From a virus, in the IMG/VR virus record IMGVR_UViG_3300027608_000028, positions 1-64,000 of that record: a stretch of 64,000 nucleotides of DNA, one strand, 5' to 3'. The notes below the pieces were generated by a model, which saw only the letters and a list, made by a program, of their open reading frames with translations, had not been told where the DNA came from and searched no databases. Shown here piece by piece: positions 37,375 through 46,562 of the stretch (positions within the stretch are counted from its first letter, which is position 1; every line of letters begins with the position of its first letter). Both the position numbers and the translations under genes were made by a program.

Positions 37375-38584
37375 GGTTAGGATTTTTTAGGACCATACTA
37401 ACACAACGGCCACTGAATCCAAAACTATTTTTAAGGATATAACGCAGTGGCTTATCCATCGGTTTATGCATAACAAAATTAACGTCATCACGCAATGGAT
37501 CACGTAGATGTCCAGTATGTGGAATCATTCCGTGTTGCATTGCCATAATACTATACGCTGTTTCTAATAGGCCACTAGCGGCCATGGTATGACCAATGTG
37601 TCCTTTATTACTGCTGACTGGAGTATCGCTACCAAATACTGTGTGTATCGCTAACGCTTCCGCTTCATCACCTGCAGGTGTGCTTGTTCCGTGGGCATTA
37701 ATATAATCGATATCGCCGGCTTGAATACCTGCTCGCTTAATTGCCTGTGTCATTGTCTTAATACCGCCTACTGCATTAATATCAGGGTCTGTTGGGTGAT
37801 CTGCTTCTGTATATGCTCCGAAACTAGAGATTTCTGCTAGGATTGTTGCGTTTCTTGCTATGGCGTCTTTTTTACGTTCAACTACAAAGGCACAAGCGCC
37901 ATCGCCTAATATAAAACCGTTTCTTGCTTTATCAAAAGGTCTACTACAGTCATCACTGTCTTCCATACTCAATGCTCGTAGTTGTTGGAAATAGTAACGC
38001 CAAAATGCACTATCGCCAAAGTCACTACCGCCAGCAACACTATACTCTAAATCTGGATCTGTTTGCAATAACATAGCGGCATGCCTGATGCTTAATAGTC
38101 CGCTGGCACAGGCGCCGGTTGTACTAATACTTGGTCCGTGTAATTTAAAATATGTACTGAGGAATCCGTTAGTCCAATCCTTGCCGCCGTATAAAATTTT
38201 GAACGGATTCACATTTACTTTGCCATCAAACATACTTGCGGCTTGAAATTCTAATAGTTCTTGCGGGCCAGCCAAACTACCATATGTACATGTGGCATAG
38301 GCATTACCCGATAGGCCTGCCATATCTAATGCTAGTTGTATTGTATGAATACTTGCCTTTTGTACTATAGGCATTAAACGTTGCTCACGATCATTCAATC
38401 CCTCTATTCGGAATCCTTCTTCGCCGGGAACTTCAAATACACGTTTTTGTATGACACTGGGCCATTTAGGTTCTTGATTTACGGGCTGTGACTTGTCGTG
38501 TATTAAACTGTCCCAACATTGCGTTGGGGTAATACCGCAGGAATCAACCATCCCTATGCCTGTAATAACTACTTCATCTAGCAT
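37370..38584 (-). CDS. Beta-ketoacyl-ACP synthase (FabF/FabB type)
   Basis: 404 aa. Catalytic Cys in STTGACASGLLS, His in NAHGTSTPAGD, His in NKGHIGHTMAASG, and a final NSFGFSG segment: the complete Cys-His-His triad of condensing enzymes. FabB- or FabF-like specificity cannot be told by eye. It extends acyl-ACP chains and pairs with FabI (23943-24740). AAAGGAAAATT precedes the start. Confidence 0.92.
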   Translation of the reverse strand: MLDEVVITGIGMVDSCGITPTQCWDSLIHDKSQPVNQEPKWPSVIQKRVFEVPGEEGFRIEGLNDREQRLMPIVQKASIHTIQLALDMAGLSGNAYATCTYGSLAGPQELLEFQAASMFDGKVNVNPFKILYGGKDWTNGFLSTYFKLHGPSISTTGACASGLLSIRHAAMLLQTDPDLEYSVAGGSDFGDSAFWRYYFQQLRALSMEDSDDCSRPFDKARNGFILGDGACAFVVERKKDAIARNATILAEISSFGAYTEADHPTDPDINAVGGIKTMTQAIKRAGIQAGDIDYINAHGTSTPAGDEAEALAIHTVFGSDTPVSSNKGHIGHTMAASGLLETAYSIMAMQHGMIPHTGHLRDPLRDDVNFVMHKPMDKPLRYILKNSFGFSGRCVSMVLKNPNL

Positions 38585-38618
38585 AATTTTCCTTTACTCT
38601 GTGTACTATTATATATGC

Positions 38619-38650
38619 AAAAAAATAGGACAGCCAAGACTGTCCTATTC
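38619..38650 (-). terminator. Terminator
   Basis: Stem AATAGGACA/TGTCCTATT with a long T-run on the minus strand, after the gene at 38670-38939. Confidence 0.8.
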
Positions 38651-38669
38651 TGTTTATTCTAATTAAAGA

Positions 38670-38939
38670 TTAAACGATACCAAGTGCCATGGCTTTGTAA
38701 CCAGCGGCAACAAGTGCGCGGCTTGGCTTACCATGACGGTATTCAGTAACAGTAACACCGTTACCAGCAGTACGCTTGTTAGCGTAAATTGCAAAGCCAG
38801 CTTGGCGAAGACGACTAACTTCTGCGCGAAGATTGCCGATGCTAAAACGCTTACGTGCCTGCGATTCGGTAAGTGATTGGCCTTCTAGGACCATTGCTTT
38901 ATAAGCCTTACCAGTTTTTGTTTCAAGATTGATTGTCAT
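38670..38939 (-). CDS. Helix-turn-helix-like regulator (89 aa)
   Basis: Residues about 20-60 (ESQARKRFSIGNLRAEVSRL) resemble the small winged-helix proteins found in many marine myoviruses. Basic, no other domain. Own terminator downstream, so a single-gene unit. May regulate phage transcription. Confidence 0.65.
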   Translation of the reverse strand: MTINLETKTGKAYKAMVLEGQSLTESQARKRFSIGNLRAEVSRLRQAGFAIYANKRTAGNGVTVTEYRHGKPSRALVAAGYKAMALGIV

Positions 38940-39037
38940 ATATTAATTCTCTTAATTTAAATTAAGTTCTGCTCGAGCAGTAACATAAGACAAGTATATA
39001 GTATTAACGTAATAATAGCAAGAACTATTTCTACCGA

Positions 39038-39241
39038 TTAATACTTTTGGTTGATAAAGTTGTTTAATTCTGTTGCTTTGGCAGTTATTTCATCCAATGT
39101 ATAAATTACGGGATGTATGTATGCCTCTTTATTGATATCAGCAAGGCTTTTAGCGGCATTGCATTTTGATTCGTATTCTTTATCTAATACGTCTTTGGCC
39201 ATTTGTAATAGCTCTAGTCTTATTTCGTATCCGTTGCTCAC
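39038..39241 (-). CDS. Small helical protein (67 aa)
   Basis: Starts MSNGYEIRLELLQMAKDVLD with a GGAGTCC site. Two helices predicted, no signal. I recall similar short proteins in T4-like marine phages but no function. Confidence 0.6.
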   Translation of the reverse strand: MSNGYEIRLELLQMAKDVLDKEYESKCNAAKSLADINKEAYIHPVIYTLDEITAKATELNNFINQKY

Positions 39242-39296
39242 TGTGGACTCCTTGTTCTATCCAAATATTTAGCCAAAGTTTAATGTAGATTAAACT

Positions 39297-40568
39297 TTAC
39301 GACTTTAACATTGCGGCAGTTTCGGGTAATACTGCTTCCCAGTTAGTTTTACGGCTATAATCCAAGTATGTCATGAACTTTTTAAAGCGACGTAACTCGG
39401 TCAGATCTTCTACATCCAAATGTGAGGTTAAGAAGTTAACAATAAGGTCACTGACCATGTAGGTAGGTTTAGATGAATAATAATCGATTAATTGTTGTTT
39501 CATATGTCGTGGTAAACTAATTGTACTGTGCCACTTTGGACTGTCGACGAATCTGATGCTAAGTGGGATTCCTAGCTCATTGCACCATTCTTCAGTTTCT
39601 ATCATACTGTGACTTGTAGCTATTTGAAAACAACTTGTTAATCTAAATATTTTTATATGTGGATACTGTCGTTGATAACTTTTTACTAATTCAATATTAG
39701 ATACCATGTTATTCCATTTGCCACCGAAACGTATAAGTTCAAATTTATCTCCAATAGCATCTACACTTACTCGCAAGTCGATGTTTTTGAACTTTGTCCA
39801 TCTATCTAAGATACGAGGATTGATAACACTAAGGTTGCTATCGTATTCAAGTTTGATTTGGTCAGCTCTGCCCGAAGCTATGATAACATCCAGTAGTCTA
39901 TCATGTTGTTTTAACAACATTGGTTCACCGCCAGTTAGGTATAAATGTTCTAATGTTGGCAATAGTTTATCAAACTTCTCCCACCATATTTCATTCTCCC
40001 ACCATTTGACTTCATTGACATCTATCCATTTATCATTTTTATTTTTTGTTAGTAGAACTTTATTTGGACCAAATCCATTTTCATGCAAGTTATTACCAAA
40101 CCCATTGATTGCCGCCCATTCGTCATACCATTGATTACTGTATTGTGGACCGCATTGTATACATTTAAAATTACAAACGTTACCAAAGTGTACATCTAAG
40201 CTGACTGGTGACCATGGAACTTGTCCAGTCTTAGTATCATAAAATTTAATAGGAGCAGAGATTACCTTATTAACATACTGCCTTCTACTTTGATTTTGTA
40301 TAGTATCGCGTTCTGCATTTTCTCTGTTTTCGCAACAACTACATAACTCATGCCATTCTTCGCCCTGTTGTTCGCTTAACCTAACAGCTCGATGTTTGTC
40401 GGAATTAATACCCTGCTCAAACGAATGTGTAAGTATATTCATTACATTATTTTGATCATCGAAGCCTACACTTTCATTGAACTTAGGATCGTTGCTCAAA
40501 GAACATAATCTAAAGTCCCCGCGGGGAGTTAACGAAAGACTATTCCAAACTGTTTTGCAAACTGCCAT
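39297..40568 (-). CDS. Radical SAM protein (twitch-type)
   Basis: 423 aa from the ATG at 40568 (TAATG overlap). C-x3-C-x2-C as CNFKCIQC at about 150, the site of the 4Fe-4S cluster that cleaves S-adenosylmethionine; YLTGGEPML follows (the GGE motif). A Cys cluster near 75 (LCSCCENRENAE) may hold an auxiliary cluster. Related phage proteins exist; substrate unknown, peptide modification possible. Confidence 0.85.
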   Translation of the reverse strand: MAVCKTVWNSLSLTPRGDFRLCSLSNDPKFNESVGFDDQNNVMNILTHSFEQGINSDKHRAVRLSEQQGEEWHELCSCCENRENAERDTIQNQSRRQYVNKVISAPIKFYDTKTGQVPWSPVSLDVHFGNVCNFKCIQCGPQYSNQWYDEWAAINGFGNNLHENGFGPNKVLLTKNKNDKWIDVNEVKWWENEIWWEKFDKLLPTLEHLYLTGGEPMLLKQHDRLLDVIIASGRADQIKLEYDSNLSVINPRILDRWTKFKNIDLRVSVDAIGDKFELIRFGGKWNNMVSNIELVKSYQRQYPHIKIFRLTSCFQIATSHSMIETEEWCNELGIPLSIRFVDSPKWHSTISLPRHMKQQLIDYYSSKPTYMVSDLIVNFLTSHLDVEDLTELRRFKKFMTYLDYSRKTNWEAVLPETAAMLKS

Positions 40569-40759
40569 TACCAATGCCTTATTGTATTTGCTATAATAAA
40601 AAAGCAAGTTATAATATGAATTATAACCCAAAATGTTTTAAAGAATAACGCCCACCGGGCTTCTTTTAATGTTAGGATAGGAACGTCCGGCCTATCCTCA
40701 TCGGTGTGCCCCATTAAATGTCCAGTTGCCCTGGCCCATACTTTTTCTAAACTATTCAT
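40568..40759 (-). CDS. Small membrane protein (63 aa)
   Basis: MNSLEKVWARATGHLMGHTD, then a C-terminal membrane helix (ALFFKTFWVIIHIITCFFII). TATAAATA is seven bases before this ATG; a GTG two codons upstream is also possible. Coupled to the radical SAM gene. Confidence 0.6.
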   Translation of the reverse strand: MNSLEKVWARATGHLMGHTDEDRPDVPILTLKEARWALFFKTFWVIIHIITCFFIIANTIRHW

Positions 40760-40766
40760 ACACACC

Positions 40767-40774
40767 TATTTATA
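40767..40774 (-). promoter_or_regulatory. T4-late-like TATAAATA box
   Basis: Exact TATAAATA on the minus strand, seven bases before the ATG at 40759. Confidence 0.55.
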
Positions 40775-40777
40775 AAA

Positions 40778-40805
40778 CAAAAAAAGGGGCCTAAGCCCCT
40801 TTTTA
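40778..40805 (-). terminator. Terminator after the outer-membrane barrel gene
   Basis: Stem AAAGGGGC/GCCCCTTT with loop TTAG and T-run. Confidence 0.85.
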
Positions 40806-40820
40806 ACTAACACGCACTAA

Positions 40821-41369
40821 TTAAAATGCAAAGCCTAGTCCTACACCCATAGAATTTTCTTTGATGTCTTGATAACTTCTGCTTACATTTAGATTTGCAC
40901 TAATCTGTTTTGTAACAGGAATAGAGTAAGTTCCAAAAACAACAGTCTGTGCTGTTTCGGTTGCGGCAGTTGTACCAACACGAGTCTTAAGACCGGCTAA
41001 TGCAAAACCTGGACCAACTGGAACGCCGGCAGTAACACCAACTAAACCATAACGGTAGTCAGCATTTTTAGCACCATTGAATCCGTTGTCAAAACCAACG
41101 CCGATAAACGGAGTAATTGCTCCGAATTGTTTACCAACAGTAGTTTCAAGGCTGTTCAACATGCCACCGGATGTATTGTTAGTGCTTGTGCGGCTTTGTA
41201 GGCCAAACTGTAGTCCGGCAATTTGTTTGCCTGCACGAACATATTGTGCTGTGCTAACTTCGTTAGAAGTTCGATCAGTTACACGATCTACATCTACGCT
41301 GACATAGTCAGCGGCGCTAGCGACACCTGCAACGAGTGCAATTAAACTTGCAATTGCGATTTTTTTCAT
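40821..41369 (-). CDS. Outer-membrane beta-barrel protein
   Basis: 182 aa. Signal peptide MKKIAIASLIALVAGVASA, then alternating amphipathic strands with Gly/aromatic turns and a C-terminal GVGLGFAF ending in Phe, the BAM-recognised signal. Size fits an 8-strand OmpA/OmpW-like barrel. It could alter host surface receptors (superinfection exclusion) or permeability. Monocistronic, with terminator. Confidence 0.8.
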   Translation of the reverse strand: MKKIAIASLIALVAGVASAADYVSVDVDRVTDRTSNEVSTAQYVRAGKQIAGLQFGLQSRTSTNNTSGGMLNSLETTVGKQFGAITPFIGVGFDNGFNGAKNADYRYGLVGVTAGVPVGPGFALAGLKTRVGTTAATETAQTVVFGTYSIPVTKQISANLNVSRSYQDIKENSMGVGLGFAF

Positions 41370-41461
41370 ATATCATTTCCTTTTTGTTAACGTGACTTTC
41401 ATCACATTAGACTATTATATATGCCTAGCACCATAAAAGTCAATAGCCCGGTACACCAAAC

Positions 41462-42025
41462 TTATATCCAAAGGTATAATCCGTTTAGACTTAGTAGTAC
41501 CCCAACCCCTGCTACAACAAAACTGCCCCAGAACATGGCCACACTAACTGCCAAAATACTTGCTGATAGCACAACGATTGCCAATTGGTAGGCTGTGCTT
41601 GCATAGCCAATCCATGGACTAGACTTTTTAGCTTCTTCGCGAACAGCTTCCATTTCTTTTGCCTTAACAGCAATTTCTTTCTTGTCAGCATCCATGCGCT
41701 CTTTCTCAGCCATGAACTCTGCTTTGACCTTTGGATCACTTGTTGTTTTTGCCGCTATCTCGTAGCTAACGCCACGTCCTGCTTTGGCTTGATACTGTGC
41801 CCAAGTATTGTTCGCACCTAGTGTATTGTTTAATACTGTGCTGGATAACTTGCCGCCGTACCATGCGTTAACTGCTAGTAACAAAGCAAATACAGAAATA
41901 ACCATACCTGCTTTGTCTTTTAATTTTGCTTCACGTTCGCTACGTGATCCTACTGGAGGCTTAGGTGCGTCCAAGTCCTTTGGTTGTTTTGTAACTAAAT
42001 TTAATACTGAATCTATTAATGACAT
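41462..42025 (-). CDS. Membrane protein (187 aa) with periplasmic or cytoplasmic coiled coil
   Basis: One membrane helix (about 38-58), a helical Lys/Glu-rich region (about 85-135), then two helices at the C-terminus (about 140-185). Begins MSLIDSVLNLVTKQPKDLDA. Not recognised. Confidence 0.58.
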   Translation of the reverse strand: MSLIDSVLNLVTKQPKDLDAPKPPVGSRSEREAKLKDKAGMVISVFALLLAVNAWYGGKLSSTVLNNTLGANNTWAQYQAKAGRGVSYEIAAKTTSDPKVKAEFMAEKERMDADKKEIAVKAKEMEAVREEAKKSSPWIGYASTAYQLAIVVLSASILAVSVAMFWGSFVVAGVGVLLSLNGLYLWI

Positions 42026-42076
42026 ACTCTAATCCTTTATCTTAGTAATATATTTACCAAACTAATAAGTAGAATA

Positions 42077-42757
42077 TTACAGTTTAGGGTCTAATATCCA
42101 TCCGAGAGCCAATGGCTGAGTAGAGCACAATCTTATTGTTTGTAACTTATAGTATTCAATGACTTGTTCTTCAGTTAAACAATTTGCAATTTTTGTTTCT
42201 ATCTCTAATTCTATTAATTTTAATTTTTTTAATCTATTCATTAGCTCGTCTTTTTTAAATTGTGCTAATACACGGGCCTGTGCTCTGGGTATATTAAAAA
42301 TATCAGCATATATAATTGCGGCTTCTTCTATCGTCACGTGTTCACTTACTAAGGGATTATTATGAACATCTAGCTTTTCAGTCTGGACTTTAATTAAGTT
42401 CCATAAGCCTACTAACGCATAGCACTTTGCCCTTACTAACCTAATAGGGGTTACATATTCCGTTGGTACTGGCGCCAACGATAATGTTTCGGTTCCATCT
42501 GGCTTAACTAAATTGTATTTTAAAAACTCATGGTACCAGCCTGAGGGTATTTCATGTTTAGGGCTTGGGCCGTGATACAATTTAAAATCTACATCTCCCA
42601 CACAGGCAGGGACTCTCCTGATTATATTTTGTACTGGGTAAGGTTCTTGACAAACCCATACTACGTGTTGTGTTGGGTTAAACACCAGCATACGTATGTA
42701 CGTGTCTGTTGTAGTGACTGGTTTTGGTATGATTGCTTTTGCTTTTGGTGTTGTCAT
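42077..42757 (-). CDS. Hypothetical protein (226 aa)
   Basis: Soluble; N-terminal beta part with PTQHVVWVCQEPYPVQNIIR, C-terminal helical part. Overlaps the PP-loop gene by four bases and so probably works with it. Not recognised. Confidence 0.58.
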   Translation of the reverse strand: MTTPKAKAIIPKPVTTTDTYIRMLVFNPTQHVVWVCQEPYPVQNIIRRVPACVGDVDFKLYHGPSPKHEIPSGWYHEFLKYNLVKPDGTETLSLAPVPTEYVTPIRLVRAKCYALVGLWNLIKVQTEKLDVHNNPLVSEHVTIEEAAIIYADIFNIPRAQARVLAQFKKDELMNRLKKLKLIELEIETKIANCLTEEQVIEYYKLQTIRLCSTQPLALGWILDPKL

Positions 42758-43818
42758 GTTGCTCTTTTATCTGACTTAAATTCCCATGTCCCGTCTTCGT
42801 AGACTGTAGTCTTACATATCTCTCTCCACAGTAAACGTTGACTGAAGATTTTAATTTTATTCAGATAGGAATCATGTTTTGTATAATCAACTATATATTC
42901 CTTAGGGAATCGACGCACACTATTAAAGTCGGTATAGTACGGGTCCACACTGGCATATTCAAAACTAAATGTCATAAATGGCTGACTTAAAAAGAATCTA
43001 TATACTTTATTAAACGTAGGCACTTCGGATAAATCTTGGATATTAGACCATATAAACGGATAGTGCATTTCTCCCTGATGTACAAATGCTTGGCCTATCC
43101 ACCAATATGCTTGATTTACACTTACAATATCAAACGGAGCTTTCTTACAAATTTCTTTAAAAAAGTGTACAAACAATCCTGTTTTATTAATGTCATTTAA
43201 ATATGGCCAAAGAATTTCTTTAGGTTTATTTAATATTTCCGTGGTGCCTTCATGATAAAATACTGGAGTGTCGGTGTTACCAATAACATAGTCACCACTG
43301 TCTCCTGTGACTACCAATATGTTTGGGTCACACATCAGTGCGTTATAATCAACAGGAACAATTGGAATTTCAGGAAGTATGCGTTGGTAGAAAAATTCCG
43401 GATACTCTTGAATACTTCCTGAACTCATTGAAACTACAAAATTACCAGAGTCGAGAAATTCTTTGTATTTTAGATGTTTCATTAACGCTATTAACACTGA
43501 TGTGCTGTCAATTCCGCCACTGTACATTACTGCAATCTTTTTTCCCTTTGCTTTAACATATACATCGTTTGCTACTTCGTCATACAAAGAGAAAAATCTA
43601 TCGCGCCAACTGCTACTGTTGCTAGATGGGAGATTTGTTAAATTATAAATTGGTTCCGGAACAATATTATTAAATTGGATAAGTTGTGGGTCAATGTCAT
43701 CTAGTAAATTAAATCTATCAACTGGACAGGGGCCTGTTCCGTATATTGATTTATAATATTGTCTAAACGAATTTTCGCTGTAACTTTGATTAAATGTATT
43801 AAAAAATTGAAGTCTCAT
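42754..43818 (-). CDS. PP-loop ATP pyrophosphatase (asparagine-synthetase-like)
   Basis: 354 aa. MYSGGIDSTSVLIAL at about 98 is the SGG-x-DS PP-loop that adenylates a substrate. The flanking domain lacks a clear N-terminal glutaminase Cys, so it may use free ammonia or modify a peptide, nucleotide or tRNA. A TAATAAATA box lies eight bases before the ATG. Confidence 0.78.
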   Translation of the reverse strand: MRLQFFNTFNQSYSENSFRQYYKSIYGTGPCPVDRFNLLDDIDPQLIQFNNIVPEPIYNLTNLPSSNSSSWRDRFFSLYDEVANDVYVKAKGKKIAVMYSGGIDSTSVLIALMKHLKYKEFLDSGNFVVSMSSGSIQEYPEFFYQRILPEIPIVPVDYNALMCDPNILVVTGDSGDYVIGNTDTPVFYHEGTTEILNKPKEILWPYLNDINKTGLFVHFFKEICKKAPFDIVSVNQAYWWIGQAFVHQGEMHYPFIWSNIQDLSEVPTFNKVYRFFLSQPFMTFSFEYASVDPYYTDFNSVRRFPKEYIVDYTKHDSYLNKIKIFSQRLLWREICKTTVYEDGTWEFKSDKRAT

Positions 43819-43852
43819 TATAGTAGTATTTATTATTTTATTTTTATAGGAT

Positions 43853-44002
43853 CTATCGTTTTTCTCTTTTACGCCATTCTAAACATATTACATGTCGATT
43901 ATAAACGTCTCCGGTCCATGTCCATCGCACACACTCCCACTCAGGCCATTTTTTAATATCTGGTTCCTTGGCCAAAGCAAATATTAAGATCCATTCAAAC
44001 AT
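43853..44002 (-). CDS. Small Trp-rich protein (49 aa)
   Basis: MFEWILIFALAKEPDIKKWP, then WECVRWTWTGDVY. TAATG overlap with the membrane microprotein upstream supports translation. Not recognised. Confidence 0.5.
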   Translation of the reverse strand: MFEWILIFALAKEPDIKKWPEWECVRWTWTGDVYNRHVICLEWRKREKR

Positions 44003-44115
44003 TATTTTCTATCTTTTAACCAGTCTTTAAACATCACGCAGAACACAGCAACTAGCGGCATCATGCATAAGAAGAATACGAGATCGTTTGTTGTAATGAT
44101 TATATTAAAATACAT
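44002..44115 (-). CDS. Membrane microprotein (37 aa)
   Basis: MYFNIIITTNDLVFFLCMMP with one membrane helix and a basic tail (KDWLKDRK). Begins four bases after the gene at 44119 ends. Coupled to 43853-44002. Confidence 0.5.
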   Translation of the reverse strand: MYFNIIITTNDLVFFLCMMPLVAVFCVMFKDWLKDRK

Positions 44116-44118
44116 AAG

Positions 44119-44733
44119 TTAGCCTCCAATTGCTTTGTCTCTTTCTGCACGTTCTTTTATGTCACGTTCTTTTTGTTGTTGTCGTATAATTAAATTTCGT
44201 TTAGCAACTTTTTCTTCATAGATTCTTTTTTCTTCCATGGCCCCATATATCCCAACACCGGCCATAACAAAACAAAATAAAAACGCACTGAATGCTATGA
44301 AATACATAGCAAATATGAATTGGTCTGCCATTTTCTTTTTATGCGCTAATTGGCGCTTGTCTTCTTCTAGCTCAGCTTCTGCACGTTCTTTGAATAAACG
44401 TGTGCGTTCCTTAATCATGTGTTCCCACATCTCTGGCTTGTTTAACGTCCACAGAATCATGTCTTTAAGTTCACGTTCTGCTTGTCTTAGTGCGTCACTG
44501 TGCATAGCGATTTGAAGTGCTTCGTGGCCTAATTCTGCATCAGTTTTGCCAAGACGCATGCCTTTGGCTTTTACTTTGGTTTTTTCACGGTGAATTGCGT
44601 CAGAAGATTCGAAGAATTTACTAAACTGTCCGGCCAAACTGTTGATATCTTTGCCCAGAGCTATGGCTTGCTTTATGTGACCAACCGCTGATTGGGCGGC
44701 CGCAAATGCAAGCCCTATAGTAATTGGGTCCAT
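44119..44733 (-). CDS. Membrane-anchored coiled-coil protein (204 aa)
   Basis: Starts MDPITIGLAFAAAQSAVGHI; long charged helix (about 85-135), one membrane helix (about 138-165), then a basic helix. AGGAG site before the ATG. I recall similar proteins near structural genes in marine myoviruses; function unknown, perhaps lysis or internal virion. Confidence 0.6.
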   Translation of the reverse strand: MDPITIGLAFAAAQSAVGHIKQAIALGKDINSLAGQFSKFFESSDAIHREKTKVKAKGMRLGKTDAELGHEALQIAMHSDALRQAERELKDMILWTLNKPEMWEHMIKERTRLFKERAEAELEEDKRQLAHKKKMADQFIFAMYFIAFSAFLFCFVMAGVGIYGAMEEKRIYEEKVAKRNLIIRQQQKERDIKERAERDKAIGG

Positions 44734-44792
44734 GTGTATATCTCCTGACTCTTACCAATATTTACCAAAATTTTGGATAACATTTAGGTCGT

Positions 44793-44838
44793 AAAAAAAG
44801 AGCTAACAGCCCTTTAGTGCTGGTTACGAGATCCAGCG
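44793..44838 (-). terminator. Tandem hairpins and T-run after the glycosyltransferase gene
   Basis: Hairpin GCTGG/CCAGC followed by GGGCT/AGCTC and T7 on the minus strand. Confidence 0.6.
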
Positions 44839-44861
44839 TCCACCCTATTTTGTGGCCGGTT

Positions 44862-45578
44862 TCAACTCCAATATCTAGATGAATCTAAACTGTCCCAATA
44901 TGCTTTATTGTTACGATTAGCAAAATTCTTGACTAGATATTTGGCCATGCCCATATATCCCATCTTCTTAAATCTACGTGAATCTTGCCCAAAGTGGTGC
45001 CGAACAATTTTAAACTTTTTAGGACTGTATTTCCTGGATAAAAAGAAGTCCTCACTTGTTGAGAAGTTTTCAGGAAACCCGCCATACTCTTCAAATTTAT
45101 CTGTACGTGTTAGCATGAAGGCTCCCACGGCAAATGGTGAGAAGAATTTCAATGTGTGATTAATCAGGTTAAAGGCAGTAAACCCAATCTTAGCACGTAG
45201 GTCCTTGTCATAGCACTTGATGTTTAAGCCGATAAGGTCCAAGTTCTTTAATTCCATTGCGTTGACAGTATCTTGAATAACAGTATTCTTGAAGAAGCGA
45301 ACATCCGCATCGATGAATAATATATATGGTGTGGCGACTAAACGTGCTCCGTTATTCTTGGCAATACTAACAGGCCCACCATCAATGATTTCAACATTCA
45401 ATCCATGGCTGTTATCTTGTATTACTTGTCTAGTATTGTCAGTACTACAGTCAGCAATAATAACTCTGGTATTGCCGATGTTTTGTCCACGCAGTGAATC
45501 CAACAAATGATGAATGTAATTTTCTTCATTCTTGCAGGGCACTACTATAGTAATCTTATCGCTTATTGTCGTTTGCAT
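44862..45578 (-). CDS. Family 2 glycosyltransferase (GT-A)
   Basis: 238 aa. ITIVVPCKNEENYIHHLLDS start, donor-site IIADCSTDNT and FIDADVRF (D-x-D-type metal motif) at about 95. A C-terminal basic helix suggests membrane association. Would add a sugar to a surface glycan. Adjacent LpxH-like gene points to LPS alteration. Confidence 0.88.
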   Translation of the reverse strand: MQTTISDKITIVVPCKNEENYIHHLLDSLRGQNIGNTRVIIADCSTDNTRQVIQDNSHGLNVEIIDGGPVSIAKNNGARLVATPYILFIDADVRFFKNTVIQDTVNAMELKNLDLIGLNIKCYDKDLRAKIGFTAFNLINHTLKFFSPFAVGAFMLTRTDKFEEYGGFPENFSTSEDFFLSRKYSPKKFKIVRHHFGQDSRRFKKMGYMGMAKYLVKNFANRNNKAYWDSLDSSRYWS

Positions 45579-45599
45579 ACGCCTTCTACCTTAAAACTA

Positions 45600-46484
45600 T
45601 TAAACTTTAACTGCCATTTCATTGACGTCAGAGCTACTTCGCAACTTAGTTGATCTTTGAATGTTAGTTCTATTCTTCCTGGAACGTCCTGTGGATTGTT
45701 CACGTGAACTGCTATCAGTATTAGTATCCACATCGTCTTTCTCCTTGGTCCAAGTTATAATTTCCCACTGTCCGCTATGATGTTCTACCAGTGCAGTACA
45801 TGACTCAACCCAATCACCGTCATTCATGTATGTAACACCGTTGATTTCTTTTATCTCTGCGTGGTGTATGTGTCCACAGATCACTCCATCAAAGCCACGT
45901 TTCTTGCAATAGTTAGCCAAGTTCTCTTCAAACTTGAACACAAAGTCTACAGCTTTCTTAACTCTATGTTTAAGGTACTGACTTAAACTCCAATAACCAA
46001 AACCCATCTTATGACGTATCCAGTTAAACTTACCATTAAGGTATAGTACTAAGTCGTAGGCTTTGTCTCCGAGAAATGCTAGCCACGGAGCAAGACGTGT
46101 AATGCCGTCAAACAAATCGCCATGTGTAACTAGATAGTGTTTACCGTCTGCACCTATATGTTCTATCTGATTGTGTATCTCTACTAGACCGAAACTAAAA
46201 CCATATGGTATCATAGGTCTTAGAAATTCATCGTGATTGCCTGCTATGAATATAACGCGGGTACCTCGCTTGGCGTGTCCTAGTACACGACGAACAACAT
46301 TAGTGTGGCTTTGTTTCCATCGCCATTTGTTTTGTTGTATTTTCCAGGCGTCGATTATATCGCCTACAAGATATAGTGTGTCACAACTATTATGCTTGAG
46401 AAAATTATTGAGCTGTTCCGCCTTGCAGTCTGTTGTACCTAAGTGGACATCGCTCACAAAAATACTTCTGTAAGTTTTCTGCAT
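45600..46484 (-). CDS. LpxH-like metallophosphoesterase
   Basis: 294 aa. Motifs FVSDVHLGTTDC, LVGDIIDAWK, IAGNHDEFL, VTHGDLFDG and GHIHHAE match the UDP-2,3-diacylglucosamine pyrophosphatase group that works in lipid A synthesis. The C-terminal tail after about 235 is basic and Ser-rich, longer than usual. Divergent from the amidotransferase-like gene at 46563; TAAATA lies four bases before the ATG. Confidence 0.82.
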   Translation of the reverse strand: MQKTYRSIFVSDVHLGTTDCKAEQLNNFLKHNSCDTLYLVGDIIDAWKIQQNKWRWKQSHTNVVRRVLGHAKRGTRVIFIAGNHDEFLRPMIPYGFSFGLVEIHNQIEHIGADGKHYLVTHGDLFDGITRLAPWLAFLGDKAYDLVLYLNGKFNWIRHKMGFGYWSLSQYLKHRVKKAVDFVFKFEENLANYCKKRGFDGVICGHIHHAEIKEINGVTYMNDGDWVESCTALVEHHSGQWEIITWTKEKDDVDTNTDSSSREQSTGRSRKNRTNIQRSTKLRSSSDVNEMAVKV

Positions 46485-46562
46485 TAAGTATTTAATGAAA
46501 AACCGATTACAAACAGATTACAAAACCAATATTGAGCAATTATTTTTATCGGTAAATACACA

